From contig NZ_WMBB01000021.1 in assembly GCF_009708175.1 (NCBI RefSeq), positions 1 through 64,000 on the forward strand: DNA of 64,000 nt, written 5' to 3'. The stretch is from Nocardia aurantiaca. Its GTDB lineage: Bacteria > Actinomycetota > Actinomycetes > Mycobacteriales > Mycobacteriaceae. A program made the translations under genes and the position numbers. The notes under the pieces were generated by a model that was given only the letters and a program-made list of their open reading frames with translations, had not been told where the DNA came from and did no database searches. Shown piece by piece: positions 8,661 to 18,486 of this stretch. Position 1 is the first letter of the stretch; the number at the start of each line of letters is the position of its first letter.

Positions 8661-9872
8661 ATGAAGATGATGGCCCTGTTGTCGCGGAATATTGAGACGC
8701 TGCCGGGTCTGACCGGGATCGCCCGGGTGGACCGCAATACCAGGCGTTTGCTGCAGCGCGTGGGGCCGGGCGACGTGGTGGTGCTCGATGAGATGGACCT
8801 GGATCGGCTCACCGCCGATCGGCTCGTCGAGGCCCAGGTCGCGGTGGTCATCAATGCCTCACCCTCCATTTCCGGGCGCTATCCGAACCTTGGTCCGGAA
8901 GTGCTGGTGGCCAATGGCATCCAGTTGGTGGACGCCGTCAGCTCGGACGTCTTCAAGAAGATCAAGGACGGCACCAAGGTTCGCGTCGAGGGCGGTGTCG
9001 TCTATGTGGACAAGCTGTCCAAGAAGGAACCCGAGGCCCTCGTCGAGGGCATCGAGCTCACCGAGGCCGCCATCGCCGAGCGCATGATCGAGGCGCGCAA
9101 TGGGCTGGCCGACCATCTGGAAGCTTTCTCCGGCAACACCATCGAGTTCATCCGCACCGAATCCTCCCTGCTCATCGATGGCATCGGCGTGCCCGATGTC
9201 GAAGTCGTCATGAAGAAGCGGCATGTCGTGGTGGTGGCCGACGGCCCAGGACACATCGACGACCTCAAGCGCATCAAGCCGTTCATCAAGGAGTACGCGC
9301 CGATCCTGATCGGCGTCGGCCGCGGCGCGGACACCCTGACTCGCCATGGGTATCGGCCCGACCTGATCGTCGGCGATCCGGAGGAGATCACCGCCACCAC
9401 GCTCAAGTCCGGCGCGGAGGTCATCCTGCCCGCCGACACCGACGGACACGCCAAGGGTTTGGACCGTATCCAGGATCTGGGCATCGGCGCGACCACCTTC
9501 CCGTCCTCGGGTGCGCCCGCGGATCTGGCGTTGCTCTTGGCCGATCATCATGGTGCGTCGTTGATCGTCACCGTCGGCGCGGCGGCCTCCCTGGACGATT
9601 TCTTCGACCGCGGTCGGCGTGATTCGCATCCGGCAACCTTCCTGACTCGCCTCAAAATGGGCACCAAGCTCATGGATGCGAAAGCCGTTGCGTCGCTGTA
9701 CAGCCATCGGGGCTCCGGGTGGGCGGTCGCGCTGGTGGTGCTCGCCGCGCTGGTGGCCCTGGCGGTCGCGCTGCTGGCCACCCACATGGGCGATGAGGCG
9801 CTGACCTGGGCCGCCGGCACCTGGCATCGCGGATCGCATTGGGCAGAGCGGCTATTGGACCGGCAGAAGTAA
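8661..9872 (+). CDS. steA: SteA-like cytokinesis protein
   Basis: A 403-residue protein matching mycobacterial Rv1697 and corynebacterial SteA, including the same start MKM-ALLSRN. The middle has a thiamin-pyrophosphokinase-like fold (GVGRGADTLTRHGYRPDLIVGDPEEI, FPSSGAPADLALLL). One C-terminal transmembrane helix (WAVALVVLAALVALAVALLA, about 352-371) precedes a short tail. In Corynebacterium SteA and SteB work together in cell separation and control of peptidoglycan hydrolase activity. The steB gene follows 7 bases later. No clear ribosome-binding site is visible before ATG 8661; the start rests on similarity. Confidence 0.9.
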   Translation: MKMMALLSRNIETLPGLTGIARVDRNTRRLLQRVGPGDVVVLDEMDLDRLTADRLVEAQVAVVINASPSISGRYPNLGPEVLVANGIQLVDAVSSDVFKKIKDGTKVRVEGGVVYVDKLSKKEPEALVEGIELTEAAIAERMIEARNGLADHLEAFSGNTIEFIRTESSLLIDGIGVPDVEVVMKKRHVVVVADGPGHIDDLKRIKPFIKEYAPILIGVGRGADTLTRHGYRPDLIVGDPEEITATTLKSGAEVILPADTDGHAKGLDRIQDLGIGATTFPSSGAPADLALLLADHHGASLIVTVGAAASLDDFFDRGRRDSHPATFLTRLKMGTKLMDAKAVASLYSHRGSGWAVALVVLAALVALAVALLATHMGDEALTWAAGTWHRGSHWAERLLDRQK

Positions 9873-9879
9873 GGGACTG

Positions 9880-10800
9880 ATGATTTCCTCTCGCCACCAC
9901 GCGATTTCGATCGCCGCGGTATTCCTGGCCCTGGCGGTCGGCGTGGTGCTGGGCACCCGCACGCAAGGCGACGGGTTGTTTCCCGGCACGGGCGACCGGC
10001 AGCAGATGGACGATCTGCGCGCCGGGAACAGCCGTTTGAACGAACAGGTGAAGGCGGCCGACGCCTTCCTCTCGGGCGCGGCCGGCAAACTGCTGGCAGG
10101 CTCGTTGGCCAACCGGTCGGTTCTCGTCTTCGCCACTCCGGACGCCGACAGCGGCGACGTCGACGCGGTCACCGCGGCGCTGACTACCGCCGGGGCCGCC
10201 GTCACCGGCCGGATCGGCCTGACCGGCGCGTTCGCCGACTCCTCCGAGGGTGATCGACTACGCACCGCACTGCTGAACGTGGTCCCCGCGGGCGCCCAGC
10301 TCGAGGTCGACGCGGTCGACCAGGGCAGCCTCGCGGGGGATCTGCTCGGCCAGGTGCTGCTCGACGATCCGGCCACCGGACAGCCGCGCGGCACCCCGCA
10401 GGAGCGCGGCCTGGCCCTCGAAACGCTGCGCGGGGGCGGCTTCCTGACCTTCGCGGACGTGCAGCCCGCCCAGTTGGCCGTGGTGGTCACCGGGGACGGC
10501 GCGCGCGCGGATGAGAACAATCGCGGCACGATCATCGCGCGGTTCGCCGGCGGGCTGCGCTCGCACAGCGCGGGTGTGTTGCTGGCGGGCCGTCACGGCG
10601 CCGCCGAGGGGCCGGGAGCCATCGCGGTGGCGCGCTCCGAGGGCGGGCTGTCGGCGGTGACGACCGTCGACAATGTCGATCGTGAGATCGGGCGGATCAC
10701 GACTGTGCTCGGGCTCACCGAGCAGCTGAACGGTGGTACCGGTCGTTATGGCACGGGCGCGAAGGCGACATCGCTCACAGTCGCCGCCATGCCGCACTGA
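9880..10800 (+). CDS. steB: SteB/MctB family protein
   Basis: A 306-residue protein matching the family annotated as MctB (copper export, outer-membrane channel proposal) in M. tuberculosis and SteB (cytokinesis partner of SteA) in Corynebacterium. The N-terminus MISSRHHAISIAAVFLALAV is a membrane anchor at residues 8-26. A short coiled coil (residues 35-60) and a periplasmic domain follow. A role in division with SteA is the better-supported reading given the adjacency; the copper role is from mycobacteria. Confidence 0.9.
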   Translation: MISSRHHAISIAAVFLALAVGVVLGTRTQGDGLFPGTGDRQQMDDLRAGNSRLNEQVKAADAFLSGAAGKLLAGSLANRSVLVFATPDADSGDVDAVTAALTTAGAAVTGRIGLTGAFADSSEGDRLRTALLNVVPAGAQLEVDAVDQGSLAGDLLGQVLLDDPATGQPRGTPQERGLALETLRGGGFLTFADVQPAQLAVVVTGDGARADENNRGTIIARFAGGLRSHSAGVLLAGRHGAAEGPGAIAVARSEGGLSAVTTVDNVDREIGRITTVLGLTEQLNGGTGRYGTGAKATSLTVAAMPH

Positions 10801-10930
10801 GAAAAACCCCGGCCGCATCGACCTCGACACGGGAAAAGTCGCCTGCGACGCGCAGGATCGAGCCAATCGCGGGCAACCATCGCGCGTGGTATTCGATCGG
10901 CATCCCCGATCCGTGTTACCGTGAAGTCCC

Positions 10931-12658
10931 GTGGGTCAATCACGGATTCCGGCGCGCGCGGCCACGAAACACATCTTCGTCAGCGGTGGCGTCGCCTCTT
11001 CACTCGGTAAGGGTCTGACCGCCTCCAGCCTCGGTCAGCTGCTCACTTCACGCGGACTCCGCGTCACGATGCAGAAGCTGGATCCGTACCTGAATGTCGA
11101 TCCCGGCACCATGAACCCCTTCCAGCACGGTGAGGTGTTCGTGACCGAGGACGGCGCGGAGACGGACCTCGATGTCGGCCACTACGAACGCTTCCTGGAC
11201 CGCGATCTATCCGCGGACGCCAATGTCACCACCGGCCAGGTGTACTCGAAGGTGATCGCCAAGGAGCGCCGGGGCGAGTACCTCGGCGACACCGTGCAGG
11301 TGATCCCGCACATCACCGATGAGATCAAGAGCCGCATTCTGGCCATGACCGGACCGGACCTGCACGGGCAGGCGCCGGATGTGGTGATCACCGAAATCGG
11401 CGGCACCGTCGGCGATATCGAGTCCCAGCCGTTCCTCGAGGCGGCGCGGCAGATCCGCCATGAGGTGGGTCGGGAGAATTGCTTCTTCCTGCACGTCACG
11501 CTGGTGCCTTACCTGGGTCCCTCGGGCGAGCTGAAGACCAAGCCGACCCAGCACTCGGTGGCGGCGCTGCGCAATATCGGAATTCAGCCCGACGCGCTCA
11601 TCCTGCGCTGCGACCGTGAGGTGCCGCAGCCGCTGAAGAACAAGATCGCGCTCATGTGCGATGTGGATGTGGACGCCTGCATCTCCACGCCGGACGCGCC
11701 GTCCATCTACGACATTCCGAAAGTGCTGCATCGGGAAGGCTTGGACGCCTATGTCGTGCGCAAGCTCGGCCTGCCCTTCCGCGACGTGGACTGGACGGTC
11801 TGGGGCGATCTGCTGGACCGCGTTCACAATCCGCGCGAGGAGGTCACCGTCGCGCTGGTCGGCAAGTACGTGGACCTGCCCGACGCCTACCTGTCGGTCA
11901 CCGAGGCGCTGCGCGCGGGCGGTTTCGCCTCGCGGGCCAAGGTGAACATCCGCTGGGTGCAGTCGGACGAATGCGAGACCGAAACGGGCGCCCGCTCGCA
12001 CCTGGCCGACGTGGACGCCGTGCTGATCCCGGGCGGCTTCGGCATTCGCGGCATCGAGGGCAAGGTGGGCGCGATCCGCTACGCCCGCGAGCACAAGATT
12101 CCGCTGCTGGGCCTGTGCCTGGGCCTGCAGTGCGTGGTCATCGAGGCGGCGCGCTCGGTGGGTCTGAAGGACGCCAACTCGGCGGAGTTCGAGCCCGACA
12201 CCAAGTACCCGGTCATCTCGACCATGGCCGACCAGGAGCAGATCGTGGCCGGTGAGGCCGATCTGGGCGGCACCATGCGCCTGGGCGCGTATCCGGCTGT
12301 GCTGCAGAAGGATTCGCTGGTGGCGCAGGCCTACGGCGAGACCGAGGTCTCCGAGCGGCACCGCCACCGCTACGAGGTCAACAACACCTACCGCGACAAG
12401 ATCGCCAAGAGCGGCCTGAAGTTCAGCGGCACCTCCCCGAACGGCCACCTGGTCGAATTCGTGGAGTACCCGCAGGATCAGCACCCGTTCCTGGTCGCCA
12501 CCCAGGCGCACCCGGAACTCAAGTCCCGCCCGACGCGCCCGCACCCGCTGTTCGCGGCGCTGATCTCGGCGGCGCTGAACTACAAGGCCGCCGAACGTCT
12601 TCCGGTGGAGATTCCGAACGAGATTCCCGCCGTCGAGGCCGAGAAGGTCGCCAAGTAA
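10931..12658 (+). CDS. pyrG: CTP synthase
   Basis: A 575-residue enzyme that aminates UTP to CTP using ATP and glutamine. The synthetase domain opens with KHIFVSGGVASSLGKGLTASS (P-loop near residues 17-30), with LDPYLNVDPGTMNPFQHGEV after it. The glutamine amidotransferase domain begins near 310 and has the nucleophile elbow GLCLGLQ and the His-Glu pair in AHPEL. No Shine-Dalgarno sequence is visible before the GTG at 10931. A GTTACCGTG box about 15 bases upstream could be a -10 element of a nearly leaderless mRNA. Confidence 0.97.
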   Translation: MGQSRIPARAATKHIFVSGGVASSLGKGLTASSLGQLLTSRGLRVTMQKLDPYLNVDPGTMNPFQHGEVFVTEDGAETDLDVGHYERFLDRDLSADANVTTGQVYSKVIAKERRGEYLGDTVQVIPHITDEIKSRILAMTGPDLHGQAPDVVITEIGGTVGDIESQPFLEAARQIRHEVGRENCFFLHVTLVPYLGPSGELKTKPTQHSVAALRNIGIQPDALILRCDREVPQPLKNKIALMCDVDVDACISTPDAPSIYDIPKVLHREGLDAYVVRKLGLPFRDVDWTVWGDLLDRVHNPREEVTVALVGKYVDLPDAYLSVTEALRAGGFASRAKVNIRWVQSDECETETGARSHLADVDAVLIPGGFGIRGIEGKVGAIRYAREHKIPLLGLCLGLQCVVIEAARSVGLKDANSAEFEPDTKYPVISTMADQEQIVAGEADLGGTMRLGAYPAVLQKDSLVAQAYGETEVSERHRHRYEVNNTYRDKIAKSGLKFSGTSPNGHLVEFVEYPQDQHPFLVATQAHPELKSRPTRPHPLFAALISAALNYKAAERLPVEIPNEIPAVEAEKVAK

Positions 12659-12683
12659 TCCTTCGCCCCAAGGCGGGATTCCG

Positions 12684-12732
12684 AATGCGAACCGGCCCGA
12701 GCGTCCGACGAGCGCTCGGGCGGGTTCGCATT
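12684..12732 (+). terminator. Terminator after pyrG
   Basis: An almost perfect hairpin of about 20 bp (AATGCGAACC at the base, CCCGAGCG near the loop, one G-G mismatch) lies 25 bases past the pyrG stop. Confidence 0.75.
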
Positions 12733-12906
12733 ACCGACCGCCCCATTCCGGCACCTGATCGCCGTGTGGCACAGCCGGGTATTCATCCGGATGTGCGGCG
12801 CCAGTGTGTCATTCGGCGACCGGTGCGCATCGCGTGCGCCACGGTGGGGTGGCGCGTGGGTCATCCCAGGCCATGGCTTTCCGCGTATTCGCGCTACGGT
12901 TCTGGA

Positions 12907-13560
12907 ATGACCTCCTCCGATCCGGTCCCCGGCACCCATGATTTCGATGTCCTGTCCAGTCGCACCGTGTATTCGGGTGCGATCGTGGCGCTGCGGCTGG
13001 ACCAGGTGGTCATGCCCGGCGGCAAGGTCGCCGAGCGCGAGGTGGTCGAACACCACGCGGCGGTCGCGGTCGCGGCGCTGGACGACGACGACAATCTGGT
13101 GCTGATCAACCAGTACCGGCACCCGGTCGGGCGGCGGCTGCTGGAACTGCCCGCCGGCCTGCTGGACGAGCACGGCGAGGATCCCCTCGAAACGGCCAAG
13201 CGCGAATTGGCCGAGGAGACCGGCCTGGCCGCGCGGGAGTGGTCGGTGCTGGTCGATGTGGCGCTGTCGCCCGGGTTCACCGATGAGGCGCTGCGGGTGT
13301 ATCTGGCAACCGGGCTGTATGAAACCGACCGCCCCGACCCAGAATTGGAAGAGGCCGATCTCCAGATTCTCCGAATGCCATTGGCGGACGCGGTGCGGGC
13401 CGCGCTGACGGGCGAAATCACCAATGCCACAGCGGTGGCCGGGGTGACCGCGCTGATGACGGCCCGGTCCACGGGCGCGCAGCTTCGACCGGCCGACGCG
13501 CCCTGGCCAGGGATGTCGACCGCTTTCCTCGCCCGCAAGGAGCGGGAGGCCTCGCAGTAG
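12907..13560 (+). CDS. Nudix hydrolase (probable ADP-ribose pyrophosphatase)
   Basis: A 217-residue Nudix enzyme with the Nudix box at residues about 84-107 (GLLDEHGEDPLETAKRELAEE then TGL). A conserved substrate loop, INQYRHPVGRRLLELPAG, precedes it and is typical of ADP-ribose diphosphatases. It corresponds to Rv1700 of M. tuberculosis, an ADP-ribose hydrolase between pyrG and xerD. ATG at 12907 gives the family-length N-terminus; in-frame sequence further upstream overlaps the pyrG terminator. Confidence 0.9.
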   Translation: MTSSDPVPGTHDFDVLSSRTVYSGAIVALRLDQVVMPGGKVAEREVVEHHAAVAVAALDDDDNLVLINQYRHPVGRRLLELPAGLLDEHGEDPLETAKRELAEETGLAAREWSVLVDVALSPGFTDEALRVYLATGLYETDRPDPELEEADLQILRMPLADAVRAALTGEITNATAVAGVTALMTARSTGAQLRPADAPWPGMSTAFLARKEREASQ

Positions 13561-13638
13561 ATCCCGATTAGGATACTTGTTCGATTTGCCGGTTCGGGCT
13601 GGGGGAGTTCGTCGGTGGCGGCTGCAATGATGTGAGCC

Positions 13639-14559
13639 GTGCTGAAGCGGCAGATCGACGCGTACCTCGACCATTTGGCGGTCGAGCGCGGCGCCGCGCG
13701 CAACACACTCTCCGCCTACCGTCGGGATCTGGGGCGCTATCAGCACTTTCTGGCCGGGCGCGGGGTGGAAACGCTTGCGCGCGTGGCCGAGTCGGATATC
13801 GCCGATTACATGATCTCGCTGCGGGCCGGAGATGCCGAGCATCCCGCCCTCGCCGCGTCGTCGGCCGCACGGGCCCTGGTCGCCGTGCGCGGCCTCCATC
13901 GGTTCGCGACGGCCGAGGGCATCACCGATGCCGATGTGGCCCACCCGGTGAAACCGCCCACCCCGGCCCGTAGGCTGCCGAAAGCCCTTCCTTACGAACA
14001 GGTTTCACGACTGCTGGAGGCGGCCGGGGGAGACCTCGCGGACGGGCCGCGGGGGTTGCGCGATCGGGCCCTGCTGGAGTTGCTGTACTCCACAGGCGCC
14101 CGCATCTCCGAACTGGTCGGCCTGGACGTCGACGATATCGACGTCGCCGAACGCGCCGTGGTGCTGCACGGCAAGGGCGGCAGACAACGCATGGTCCCCA
14201 TCGGCCGCCCCGCCCGGGCTGCCCTGGACAACTACCTCGTCCGAGGTCGTCCCGCCCTGGCCTCGCACGGCCGCGGCAACAGCGCCCTGTTCCTCAACCA
14301 CCGCGGCGGCCGGCTCTCCCGCCAGAGCGCTTGGCAGGTCCTGCAATCCGCGGCGGAGCGCGCCGGTATCGCCGCCCAGGTCTCCCCCCACACCCTCCGC
14401 CACTCCTTCGCCACCCACCTCCTCGACGGTGGCGCCGACGTCCGTGTCGTCCAGGAACTCCTGGGCCACGCCTCGGTCACAACAACCCAGATCTACACCC
14501 TGGTCACCGTCGGCACCCTCCATGAGGTCTGGGCCACCGCGCATCCGCGCGCCCGCTGA
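13639..14559 (+). CDS. xerD: Site-specific tyrosine recombinase XerD
   Basis: A 306-residue tyrosine recombinase that resolves chromosome dimers at dif with XerC and FtsK. An N-terminal SAM-like DNA-binding domain (1-110) precedes the catalytic domain, whose complete active site is visible: Arg155 (GARISEL), Lys179 (HGKGGRQR), His251/Arg254 (HTLRHS), His277 (LGHASV) and Tyr286. Its place after pyrG and the Nudix gene is conserved, so this is the housekeeping recombinase and not a phage integrase. Confidence 0.95.
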   Translation: MLKRQIDAYLDHLAVERGAARNTLSAYRRDLGRYQHFLAGRGVETLARVAESDIADYMISLRAGDAEHPALAASSAARALVAVRGLHRFATAEGITDADVAHPVKPPTPARRLPKALPYEQVSRLLEAAGGDLADGPRGLRDRALLELLYSTGARISELVGLDVDDIDVAERAVVLHGKGGRQRMVPIGRPARAALDNYLVRGRPALASHGRGNSALFLNHRGGRLSRQSAWQVLQSAAERAGIAAQVSPHTLRHSFATHLLDGGADVRVVQELLGHASVTTTQIYTLVTVGTLHEVWATAHPRAR

Positions 14560-14577
14560 GCCGACGGAGTCCCGCGC

Positions 14578-14830
14578 TCAGAGACGCAGGACGGTGCGGA
14601 TGATCAGGCGGACGCGGGCGGAATCGAATGCCATGCCCCGCGAGTGAAGAACAGATGGTGGATCGAGCCGACGAGCGCGAAGACGAGGGTGCGCGCGTCC
14701 TGATCGGCCGGCAGGCGGCCGCCGGTCTGCTCGGACGCCAGATAGTCGGCGAAGATCTTCTCGCTCGCGCTGAGCGCCGAGTCGGCGGCGTCGCGGTGCC
14801 GATGCGCGTGACCAGTGCCGGTCGTGCGGC
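14578..14830 (-). pseudogene. C-terminal remnant of a TetR-type regulator
   Basis: On the minus strand one frame reads SALSASEKIFADYLASEQTG and then ARTLVFALVGSIHHLFFTRG, a pattern seen in the ligand domain of TetR regulators. It then shifts frame before a tail DSARVRLIIRTVLRL. No helix-turn-helix part remains. The rest of the gap up to 15058 (about 230 bases) shows no recognisable gene. Confidence 0.5.
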
Positions 14831-15058
14831 CGCCGCCACGGCATCACGGCCGCTGGCGGCCTGGGCGCCTCGGCGGTGCGCGGCTCGGCCACACGCTGGT
14901 GGGCCGAGCTGTCGCGATGCTGCTGCGGCCCTTGTGCGGCTAGGCCCGGTCGCGCTGCTGACAGTGACGGGCAGGCGATCCGGGCGGGGATTTCGGGGGA
15001 GGTCTTCCGGCGGCTGCGAGGCCGTTGTTTGTCGTCCGGGTGCGTTAGCGTCGCGGGC

Positions 15059-16987
15059 ATGATGAAGGTTGCGGTGCGGGTGGACGTCGAGGGTGCGGTC
15101 GAGATAGCCAGGGCGGCACGGTCGTTCGATTGGATGTGGGCGGCGGGCGACGGCGCGCGGTTCGCGGCGGCGGTGGGGTGGAGTGCGCCGGAGCGTATCG
15201 AGACCACCGATGAACACGCGTTGTTCTCGCGCACGGCGATGCGGGTTTGGGATCCCTCGGCGATCTTCTGGCACGGGGAGAACGGACTGTGGCAGGTGCA
15301 TGTCAATGTGTCCGATAGCCCTGATCATTTCGCACCGGTGCATGCGGAACTGCTTGCCGCGGCGGCGGATTCGGTGCGAGCGGCGATCACCGAGGTGTGG
15401 GGTGCGCCCACGCTGGCGATGATCGGCGCCGATCGCGGGGTGGCGTGGGAGTTCGACGGGTTGGCGATCGGCATCACCACGGCACGAAAAACCGTCGAGC
15501 TGATGGTGGTGAGTTCGCGGTGGCAGCAGTTCTGGGACGAGCGCCACAACCGACGGGTCGCACGCCGGTCAGGGATGAGCGAGTGGGATCGGTACGCGGA
15601 ATCCCTGGCCCACTACCTGGAGGACGTGTACTCCGACACCATTTTGATCATCGATGCGCCCGGCGGTATGTACGCCCAGTTCGCCAAGAACGACGACTTG
15701 CTGTATGCCGAGCTGAGCCAGTCTGCCCACGCCGACGAGGATTGGCGCTACGGCCCTGAGGTCGATCTGATTCTCGCGGCCGACGGGTGGAAGCCGCCCG
15801 ACGGCAATTCCGCCAACTGGCATCGCAGCTACGCGGCACCGGTCCGCACCGCCGACTACAGCCATCTCGCATGGCGCGTCGTCGCTGGTCTGAGCGCCAT
15901 GGGTGTGGCCTCGCCGGGCGAACTGGAGCCGCACGGCTGGCGTCAGGGCGGACGCGATCTGGACACGACGGCTCTCGCACCCGCCGACGACTCACCGTGG
16001 GTTGTGGTTCGCTCGGGCGGTTCTCATGAAGTTTTCGAGGAGCTGGCGCCCGCGCAGTCGTCCGACGACATGGAACTCGACCTGCCGGGCACCCTCGGAT
16101 TGATCCGCGCCGCATCGACTTTCGACTGGACCTGGACTCGTGCCGATGTGGAAAGGTTCGCCGACCATGCTGGCTGGGGCAGTCGCACGGACCTGAAGCT
16201 CAACCGGATGATCTACGCCGGAACGAACCTCGAATTGAGTTTTCCGCAGGCGATTTTCTGGCTCGACGGCGAAGCGCTGGAGCGCGTGCAAGTCACCATC
16301 AGTGCCGATATGTCCGACTACGATCTCGAGGACCCCGGCTACGCATACCTGAAGGACGAGCTGGTCCACACCATGCGCGCCGCGTTACACGGACTGCGCG
16401 ACGCACTGGGCGAACCGGTCCACGGCAGTCTGCAATACGGCAAGAGCCTGTGCTGGGAGTTTCCGGGCGTCCATGTCGGCGTGCAAAACGACCAGCACTG
16501 CATCATCCTCGAACTCGTCAACCCGGCTCGCCGCGAGGAGAGCCGCCAGATACGACTGCGGCACGCGGTCGAGGACATTCAGCGCACGGCGTGGAACCAG
16601 GTGACCGAGGATCTGGGCGCGCTCGTGGCCACCCTTGCCGCCGGATCCGACCTGGTCGTCAAGGGAGCAGACCACTTGTCCGCGCGATTCCGCGCCCTGT
16701 CAGATGCTCTCATGCTCGAACTGGACGACCCAGACGGCGCAACCTCGCAGTTCAGCGAGGGGACGAGAAAGCACATGATCAACTACCAGGGCTGGACGCC
16801 ACCGACCGAGACTCGACCCCGGTGGCTGCAACGACTGTCGTTCCCCGCAATGTCTCGCGACTATGAACACCTGGCCCACTGCGTGATCTGGAGTTTGCGG
16901 ACACAAACGACGAAAGACCCCAAGGATCTGGTGCTTCGCTCTGAGGGGCAGGGCGAGGTCGATACCGGGGCGTGGCCCTGGAGCTGA
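15059..16987 (+). CDS. Internally duplicated DUF6301 / TY-Chap-like protein
   Basis: A 642-residue acidic protein built as a duplication. Residues 1-165 open with VDVEGAVEIARAARSFDWMW and residues about 340-510 open with LDLPGTLGLIRAASTFDWTW. Both then follow the same plan of Trp/Gly landmarks (AAVGW/DHAGW; AIFWHGE/AIFWLDG; WEFDGL/WEFPGV). Each copy is followed by a second module (about 170-335 and 515-640) sharing W..Y.E.L...L, Y.GW.PP and the DY.HLA(W/H) landmark. The first module resembles DUF6301 of Nocardia. The second resembles actinobacterial TY-Chap domains, proposed peptide chaperones related to type III secretion chaperones and YbjN. No signal peptide is seen. ATG 15059 or 15062 may be the start; neither has a strong ribosome-binding site. 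Confidence 0.75.
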   Translation: MMKVAVRVDVEGAVEIARAARSFDWMWAAGDGARFAAAVGWSAPERIETTDEHALFSRTAMRVWDPSAIFWHGENGLWQVHVNVSDSPDHFAPVHAELLAAAADSVRAAITEVWGAPTLAMIGADRGVAWEFDGLAIGITTARKTVELMVVSSRWQQFWDERHNRRVARRSGMSEWDRYAESLAHYLEDVYSDTILIIDAPGGMYAQFAKNDDLLYAELSQSAHADEDWRYGPEVDLILAADGWKPPDGNSANWHRSYAAPVRTADYSHLAWRVVAGLSAMGVASPGELEPHGWRQGGRDLDTTALAPADDSPWVVVRSGGSHEVFEELAPAQSSDDMELDLPGTLGLIRAASTFDWTWTRADVERFADHAGWGSRTDLKLNRMIYAGTNLELSFPQAIFWLDGEALERVQVTISADMSDYDLEDPGYAYLKDELVHTMRAALHGLRDALGEPVHGSLQYGKSLCWEFPGVHVGVQNDQHCIILELVNPARREESRQIRLRHAVEDIQRTAWNQVTEDLGALVATLAAGSDLVVKGADHLSARFRALSDALMLELDDPDGATSQFSEGTRKHMINYQGWTPPTETRPRWLQRLSFPAMSRDYEHLAHCVIWSLRTQTTKDPKDLVLRSEGQGEVDTGAWPWS

Positions 16988-17009
16988 TTCGGGGCAAATT
17001 CGAGACGGG

Positions 17010-17046
17010 AACGCCCGGGGGACGATGGATTCGTCACCCGGGCGTT
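17010..17046. terminator. Bidirectional terminator between convergent genes
   Basis: A 10-bp stem (AACGCCCGGG with CCCGGGCGTT), one mismatch, then a 5-bp stem (GACGA/TCGTC) with loop TGGAT, followed by TTGGTTTCGTT. It serves both the plus-strand gene ending at 16987 and der on the minus strand. Confidence 0.75.
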
Positions 17047-17067
17047 GGTTTCGTTCGGTGCGTGACG

Positions 17068-18486
17068 TTACTTCTTGCGGTCGCGCTTTTCGCGGACGCG
17101 GACGTTCACCCGGACCGGGGAGCCGTCGAAGTTGAACTCTTCGCGCAGCCTTCGTTCGAGGAAGCGGCGGTAGCCGGCCTCGAGGAAGCCCGTGGTGAAG
17201 AGGACGAACGTCGGGGGGCGGGTGGAGGCCTGGGTGGCGAACAGGACCCGCGGGAGGCGGCCGCCGCGCATCGGCGGCGGGGTGGCCGCGATGACTTCCT
17301 TGAGCCAGTTGTTCAGGCGGCCGGTGGAGATGCGCTTGTCCCAGGAGTCCAGCGCGGTTTCCATGGCGGGGACGAGCTTCTGGACGGCGCGGCCGGTATG
17401 GGCGGAGATATTGACGCGCTGGGCCCAGCGGACCTGGACCATTTCGCGGTCGATCTCGCGCTCGAGCATCTCGCGGCGGTCCTCGTCGACCAGATCCCAC
17501 TTGTTGTAGGCGATCACCAGGGCGCGACCGGCCTCCGCCACCATGGAGATGACGCGCAGGTCCTGCTCGGTGATCGGCTCCGAGGCGTCGATCAGCATGA
17601 CCGCCACCTCGGCGGCCTCGATGGCGGACTTGGTGCGCAGCGAGGCGTAGAACTCGTGGCCGCTGGCATTGCCCACCTTGCGGCGCAGGCCCGCGGTATC
17701 CACGAAACGCCAAGGCTTGCCGCCCAATTCGACGAGCGAGTCGACTGGGTCGACGGTGGTGCCCGCGACATTGTGGACGACCGAGCGCTCCTCGCCGGCC
17801 AGCCGGTTCAGCAGGGAGGACTTGCCCACATTCGGCTTGCCGACCAGCGCCACGCGGCGCGGACCGCCGGTGAGACCCGTTCCCTCCCGCGGGGTTTCGG
17901 GCAGCACCTGCAGAATGTTGTCCAGCAGATCACCGGTGCCGCGACCATGAGCGGCCGAGATCATGTGCGGCTCACCGAGGCCCATCGACCACAGCTCGGC
18001 GGCGTCGGACTCCAGCTTCTGGTTGTCGACCTTGTTGGCGACCAGGAGAACCGGGGTCTTGCTGCGGCGCAGCGTCTTCGCCACCGCCTCGTCGGCGGAG
18101 GTGGCGCCCACGGTGGCGTCCACCACCACGACGATGGCGTCGGCCGTCTGCATGGCGACCTCGGCCTGCCGGGCCACCGACTGCTGCAGGCCCTTGGCAT
18201 CGGGCTCCCAGCCGCCGGTGTCCTGCACCAGGAATCGGCGTCCGGCCCAGGTGGCCTCGTAGGAGATGCGGTCCCGGGTCACGCCCGGAATATCCTCCAC
18301 GACGGCCTCGCGGCGCCCGAGAATGCGGTTCACCAGCGTCGACTTGCCGACATTCGGCCGCCCGACGATGGCCACCGTCGGCAGCGGAATATGCTCGGCG
18401 TCCTGCTCGCCCTCGAATTCGGCGATGTCCCAGTCGGATTCGTCCGACCAGATGCCATCACCGGCGAAGGTGTCCTGCGTTGTCAC
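17068..18486 (-). CDS. der: Ribosome assembly GTPase Der (EngA)
   Basis: A 472-residue protein with two tandem G domains and a KH-like C-terminal domain. P-loops are GRPNVGKS near residue 42 and GKPNVGKS near 215. Switch/G3 motifs are DTGG and DTAG, and G4 motifs are NKVD and NKWD. It acts in 50S subunit maturation. The first about 35 residues form an acidic extension typical of actinobacterial Der. The GTG start overlaps the cmk stop by 4 bases (18483-18486); it is the last gene of the parA operon. Confidence 0.95.
   Translation of the reverse strand: MTTQDTFAGDGIWSDESDWDIAEFEGEQDAEHIPLPTVAIVGRPNVGKSTLVNRILGRREAVVEDIPGVTRDRISYEATWAGRRFLVQDTGGWEPDAKGLQQSVARQAEVAMQTADAIVVVVDATVGATSADEAVAKTLRRSKTPVLLVANKVDNQKLESDAAELWSMGLGEPHMISAAHGRGTGDLLDNILQVLPETPREGTGLTGGPRRVALVGKPNVGKSSLLNRLAGEERSVVHNVAGTTVDPVDSLVELGGKPWRFVDTAGLRRKVGNASGHEFYASLRTKSAIEAAEVAVMLIDASEPITEQDLRVISMVAEAGRALVIAYNKWDLVDEDRREMLEREIDREMVQVRWAQRVNISAHTGRAVQKLVPAMETALDSWDKRISTGRLNNWLKEVIAATPPPMRGGRLPRVLFATQASTRPPTFVLFTTGFLEAGYRRFLERRLREEFNFDGSPVRVNVRVREKRDRKK

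Noticed and set aside
13639..14559. Phage or integrative element integrase
   Set aside because: It is in the conserved pyrG-Nudix-xerD order, has XerD length and motifs, and no att-like repeats or phage genes are near.
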